A DNA stretch of 51,152 nt from Dehalococcoidia bacterium (GTDB lineage Bacteria; Chloroflexota; Dehalococcoidia; Lucifugimonadales; VXLM01), in assembly GCA_009841605.1 (NCBI GenBank), contig VXLM01000020.1, forward strand, positions 53,738 to 104,889. Reading direction: 5' to 3'. Shown one piece after another: positions 48,625 through 51,152 of this stretch. Numbering within the stretch: position 1 is the first letter of the stretch; the number at the start of each line of letters is the position of its first letter. The notes beneath the pieces are model-generated. The model saw only the letters and a list, made by a program, of their open reading frames with translations, did not search any database and had not been told where the DNA came from. A program made the position numbers and the translations under genes.

Positions 48625-49389
48625 ATGGTTGTATCGGAAGTGGATGACGACTTCCTTGTCGCCACCGATCTTCACAAGAGCTTCGATTCCGTCCTGGCGG
48701 TCGACGGTGTTTCATTCGCCGTAAGCAAGCGGGAGATATTTGGACTCCTGGGTCCCAACGGCGCGGGCAAGACGACTACCCTCAGGATACTCTCCACCGT
48801 ACTGCGCCCCGACAGTGGCGACGTGACCATCGGCGGCCACTCGGTGCTTGGCGAGAGTGACCGGGTCAGGCAGTTAATCGGCGTTTGTCCCCAGGACATT
48901 GCGCTCTATGCCGAGTTGTCGGCCATCGACAATCTCGTCTTCTTCGGCAAGATGGCAGGACTTCGCGGCGGTGAGGCCAAGGAACGAGCTTACGGCATTC
49001 TCGAACGAGTAGGACTGACCGACCGCGCAAAGGGAGCAGTCGCGAAGTTCTCCGGCGGGATGAAGCGCAGGCTCAACATCGCTGTCGCGCTGATGAACAC
49101 TCCCGCGCTGCTCATGCTCGATGAACCCACCGTCGGCATCGACCCACAGTCGAGGAGCCACATATTCGATACCATCCTGCAACTCCGCGACGAAGGAATG
49201 ACCGTCCTGTACACGACTCACTACATGGAGGAGGCTGACCGTCTTTGCGACCGTATCGGCATCATCGACAACGGCAGGCTGATCGCTCTCGATACACCGC
49301 GGGGTCTCAAATCGCAGGTGGGCGACCCGGACTCGACGACGCTGGAAGAGGTCTTCCTCAACCTTACGGGAAGGAGCCTGCGCGACTAG
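48625..49389 (+). CDS. ABC-2-type exporter ATP-binding protein
   Basis: A 254-residue ATPase of the DrrA/ABC-2 export group. Motifs: Walker A GPNGAGKTT (about residues 38-46), Q-loop VCPQDIALYAEL, signature FSGGMKRRLNIA, Walker B LLMLDEPTVGIDPQSR and TTHYMEEAD with the switch histidine. The C-terminal GDPDSTTLEEVFLNLTGRSLRD end is typical of this subfamily. It lies upstream of a lectin-like lipoprotein gene and the ABC-2 permease gene, all on the plus strand, so the three likely form an export unit. No Shine-Dalgarno sequence is evident before the ATG. Cargo unknown: relatives export antibiotics, lipids or polysaccharide. Confidence 0.9.
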   Translation: MVVSEVDDDFLVATDLHKSFDSVLAVDGVSFAVSKREIFGLLGPNGAGKTTTLRILSTVLRPDSGDVTIGGHSVLGESDRVRQLIGVCPQDIALYAELSAIDNLVFFGKMAGLRGGEAKERAYGILERVGLTDRAKGAVAKFSGGMKRRLNIAVALMNTPALLMLDEPTVGIDPQSRSHIFDTILQLRDEGMTVLYTTHYMEEADRLCDRIGIIDNGRLIALDTPRGLKSQVGDPDSTTLEEVFLNLTGRSLRD

Positions 49390-49419
49390 CGAAGGGCGAG
49401 AGAGCGCCTCCTGCGCGGT

Positions 49420-50091
49420 ATGAATACAACAGGACTAATGCCGAGACAAGCTTTCTTACTTGCATGTTTGATTGGTTTGGCCTTGTTGGCATGTTCGACG
49501 GAAACGGCTTCAACCCCGTCTCCAACGTCCATGCCGGAGCCCACCTTCACCCCACTGCAGCCTGCACCTACTCCAACAACAGTCCCAACATCCACTCCTA
49601 AACCATCGCCGACCCCGACGGAAGTAGTTGCTGAGTCAATTCCGTCCGAGAGTCTGGTGATGCTAGAAGACCCTCTCGACGAGCCGGAGTTCTACTGCGT
49701 CGACGTTGCGGGGTTCGGGGCAAACCTGAATGTCGACAGTCCTCTTCAAGCCCACACATGCAAACCGGGGGCTGACGACGAAATGTTCGCGTTCAATCGT
49801 CCATCACAGGGCCAGCTGTACTTGGTGGAACACGACCGCTGCCTTGAGGCAGACGGAGGAAGCGTGTATGTCAGGTCGTGCTCGGAGTCACCGAATCAGC
49901 GATTCAAGTATGGTGAAGACAAGACCTTCCGGCTGGAAAGTGAAGACCTTTGTCTGGTCGTGGCCGGAGGCGAAGGTCAGCAGGCTGGCGGCCGGAGTCA
50001 CGTCAGGCGCGACTTGCTGCTCTCCCCTTGCGCGGATGTCGATCCAAGTCTGTCGCGCTGGGTGTTTCCGGGGCCGAGTCCGAATCTGTGA
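49420..50091 (+). CDS. Lipoprotein with ricin-type beta-trefoil lectin domain
   Basis: A 223-residue exported lipoprotein. The signal RQAFLLACLIGLALLAC has its lipidated cysteine at residue 25; then comes a Pro/Thr-rich spacer of about 50 residues (30-72); then a C-terminal domain (about 85-220) with the pattern of ricin B lectin repeats. The visible repeat cores are CVDVAGF...QAHTCKPG, CLEADGGSVYVRSC...QRFKY and LCLVVAGG...LLLSPC...RWVF, i.e. three subdomains with paired cysteines. Such domains usually bind sugars. It stands between the ATPase and permease genes of an ABC-2 exporter, an unusual position that hints at a glycan cargo or receptor. The lectin assignment is from repeat pattern only. 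Confidence 0.7.
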   Translation: MNTTGLMPRQAFLLACLIGLALLACSTETASTPSPTSMPEPTFTPLQPAPTPTTVPTSTPKPSPTPTEVVAESIPSESLVMLEDPLDEPEFYCVDVAGFGANLNVDSPLQAHTCKPGADDEMFAFNRPSQGQLYLVEHDRCLEADGGSVYVRSCSESPNQRFKYGEDKTFRLESEDLCLVVAGGEGQQAGGRSHVRRDLLLSPCADVDPSLSRWVFPGPSPNL

Positions 50092-50188
50092 TGTCCTTCC
50101 TACGTTCCATACGTCGCACAACTCATCCACATCCACCGTCCGTTTAGAGTAGTCGTAGTTTATTCGCCTAGGTTCTCGTGGCGTCCAG

Positions 50189-51152
50189 ATGTTCAAACCC
50201 TTCGACATAGCCTACGTCGAGCTAAAGCGGTATATCGCCGACCGGCTGAGCTTGGCGTTTGGAATCTTGCTGCCGATCGTGCTTTTCGCGCTCATGTACG
50301 GCGCGTTCGGTGGAGAGGAGACGTTCAACGCAACGGCACATGTCGCCGACCTCGACCGGGGAGCGATGTCCCAAGCGCTGATAGCCCGCCTTGAGCAGGT
50401 CGATGGACTCGACGTCAAGCTCTACACCGAGCAGGAGATCAACGACGCCCTTGACGATTCCTCCGTAGTTTACGCAGCCATCATCCCACCCGACTTCACG
50501 GAGAACCTTGATGCGGGCAACCCAACCGAAATCATGTTCCGTCGTCGCGGGTCGGGAGGTGATGAAGGCCAGATCGTCGCCAGCATCATTCGTGGAGTGG
50601 CCCAGGACATCGCAAGCGAGTCCCTTGTTCGAGCGATGGTCAACGAAGCGGCGAAGGGCGCGGATGTTCCCCGTTCTGCGGTCGACCGCGCAGTCGACGA
50701 AGCGAAGCGGATAACGGCGGCAGCTCCTCCGGTGACGGTGCGGACGGAGGTGATCGGCGGGGAAGAGGACGATTTTGCCGTAAACCGAGTAATGCCCGGG
50801 ATTCTCGTCATGATCCTCTTGCTTGCCGTTATGCTCAGCGCACAGGCGCTCGTCGAAGAACGACGGAACGGAATCCTCGAACGGCTCCTCACGACGCAGC
50901 TTACCTCAAATCAGCTATTTCTCGGCAAATTCTTCGCGGGCATCACGCGGACGATGTTCCAGGCAATCGTCTTGCTGGCTCTGGCTTTCGTTGTGCTGCG
51001 TCCCGGCGGACTCGATGCATTCTTTCTTACTCTGGCCGTCGCCCTGCTGTTGGCGGCGGCGGTAAGCGCAATCGGCCTCGTCATTAGCGCCGTCGCGCGT
51101 ACCCCCGACCAGGCTTCATGGGCGGCGGTCTCAATAACGATGTTCATGACCG
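50189..51152 (+). CDS. ABC-2-type exporter permease (cut by window edge)
   Basis: Membrane subunit of the exporter whose ATPase is at 48625-49389. From ATG 50189 the frame runs open to the window edge, giving 321 residues of the N-terminal part. It begins MFKPFDIAYVELKRYI, has one membrane segment (about 23-40, LAFGILLPIVLFALMYGAF), a long extracytoplasmic loop of about 170 residues (for example VVYAAIIPPDFTENL, typical of the YhgE/ABC2_membrane_3 loop), and then membrane segments such as PGILVMILLLAVMLSAQALV followed by EERRNGILERLLTTQLT, the signature of ABC-2 permeases. The stop codon is beyond the window. No Shine-Dalgarno sequence is evident. Confidence 0.88.
   Translation, partial: MFKPFDIAYVELKRYIADRLSLAFGILLPIVLFALMYGAFGGEETFNATAHVADLDRGAMSQALIARLEQVDGLDVKLYTEQEINDALDDSSVVYAAIIPPDFTENLDAGNPTEIMFRRRGSGGDEGQIVASIIRGVAQDIASESLVRAMVNEAAKGADVPRSAVDRAVDEAKRITAAAPPVTVRTEVIGGEEDDFAVNRVMPGILVMILLLAVMLSAQALVEERRNGILERLLTTQLTSNQLFLGKFFAGITRTMFQAIVLLALAFVVLRPGGLDAFFLTLAVALLLAAAVSAIGLVISAVARTPDQASWAAVSITMFMT

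Noticed and set aside
1-51152. tRNA, rRNA or riboswitch genes
   Set aside because: No TTCGAATCC-type T-arm with matching acceptor stem, no rRNA segments and no riboswitch consensus were recognised in any gap, though a covariance-model scan would be needed to exclude small RNAs.

Overview
The window looks like a chromosomal segment of a free-living Chloroflexota bacterium, most plausibly of the Dehalococcoidia / SAR202 type. That placement is an inference from gene content: many CoA-dependent and flavin-dependent catabolic enzymes, Thr-Pro-rich lipoprotein linkers, hydantoinase/oxoprolinase genes, a CaiB-type CoA transferase, FMN and FAD oxidoreductases, and GC-rich coding DNA with little intergenic space. 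No rRNA, tRNA, CRISPR array, prophage or classical insertion sequence was seen.

Layout. 1-3.7 kb: a cut-off FtsX/LolC-type ABC permease with its ATPase, a small lipoprotein, and a soluble histidine kinase fused to a receiver and an OmpR-type DNA-binding domain; the gap before the kinase gene holds a regular array of direct repeats. 3.7-7.5 kb: hyuA-hyuB. 7.6-13.4 kb: an MFS exporter, then a CaiB-family protein, an acyl-CoA ligase and an acyl-CoA dehydrogenase, with a 382-bp GIY-YIG nuclease element bounded by 34-bp terminal inverted repeats between the last two. 13.4-14.2 kb: gene-free, hairpin-rich repeats. 14.2-17.5 kb: aldo/keto reductase, leucine-type amino-acid dehydrogenase, FAD-dependent amine/amino-acid oxidase. 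17.6-21.9 kb: a second FtsX-type ABC system with a giant permease. 22-28 kb: amidohydrolase, then an operon for E1alpha, E1beta and E2 of a 2-oxoacid (or acetoin) dehydrogenase, a Nudix hydrolase and an alpha/beta hydrolase.

28-38 kb: an orphan binding-protein-like lipoprotein, clpS, a beta-propeller lipoprotein, a PIG-L deacetylase coupled to an acyl-CoA dehydrogenase, an FMN alpha-hydroxyacid oxidase, a glycosidase-like protein, tilS, a RidA-like protein and a carboxymuconolactone-decarboxylase-like protein. 38-46.5 kb: nicotinate phosphoribosyltransferase, VOC protein, DM13 protein, a coupled cluster of lactate-permease-like transporter / 53-residue membrane protein / PPi-type phosphofructokinase, then an FAD oxidase and a DUF885 peptidase-like protein. 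46.6-51.15 kb: HtrA protease, HU protein, and an ABC-2 export system whose ATPase and (cut-off) permease flank a ricin-type-lectin lipoprotein.

Together the genes suit a heterotroph that activates and oxidises organic acids, amino acids and amides through CoA thioesters and flavoenzymes. The points most deserving follow-up are the GIY-YIG terminal-repeat element, the TGACC operator array before the kinase-regulator fusion, the transporter/microprotein/PPi-PFK cluster, and the 20-bp palindrome at the htrA start.
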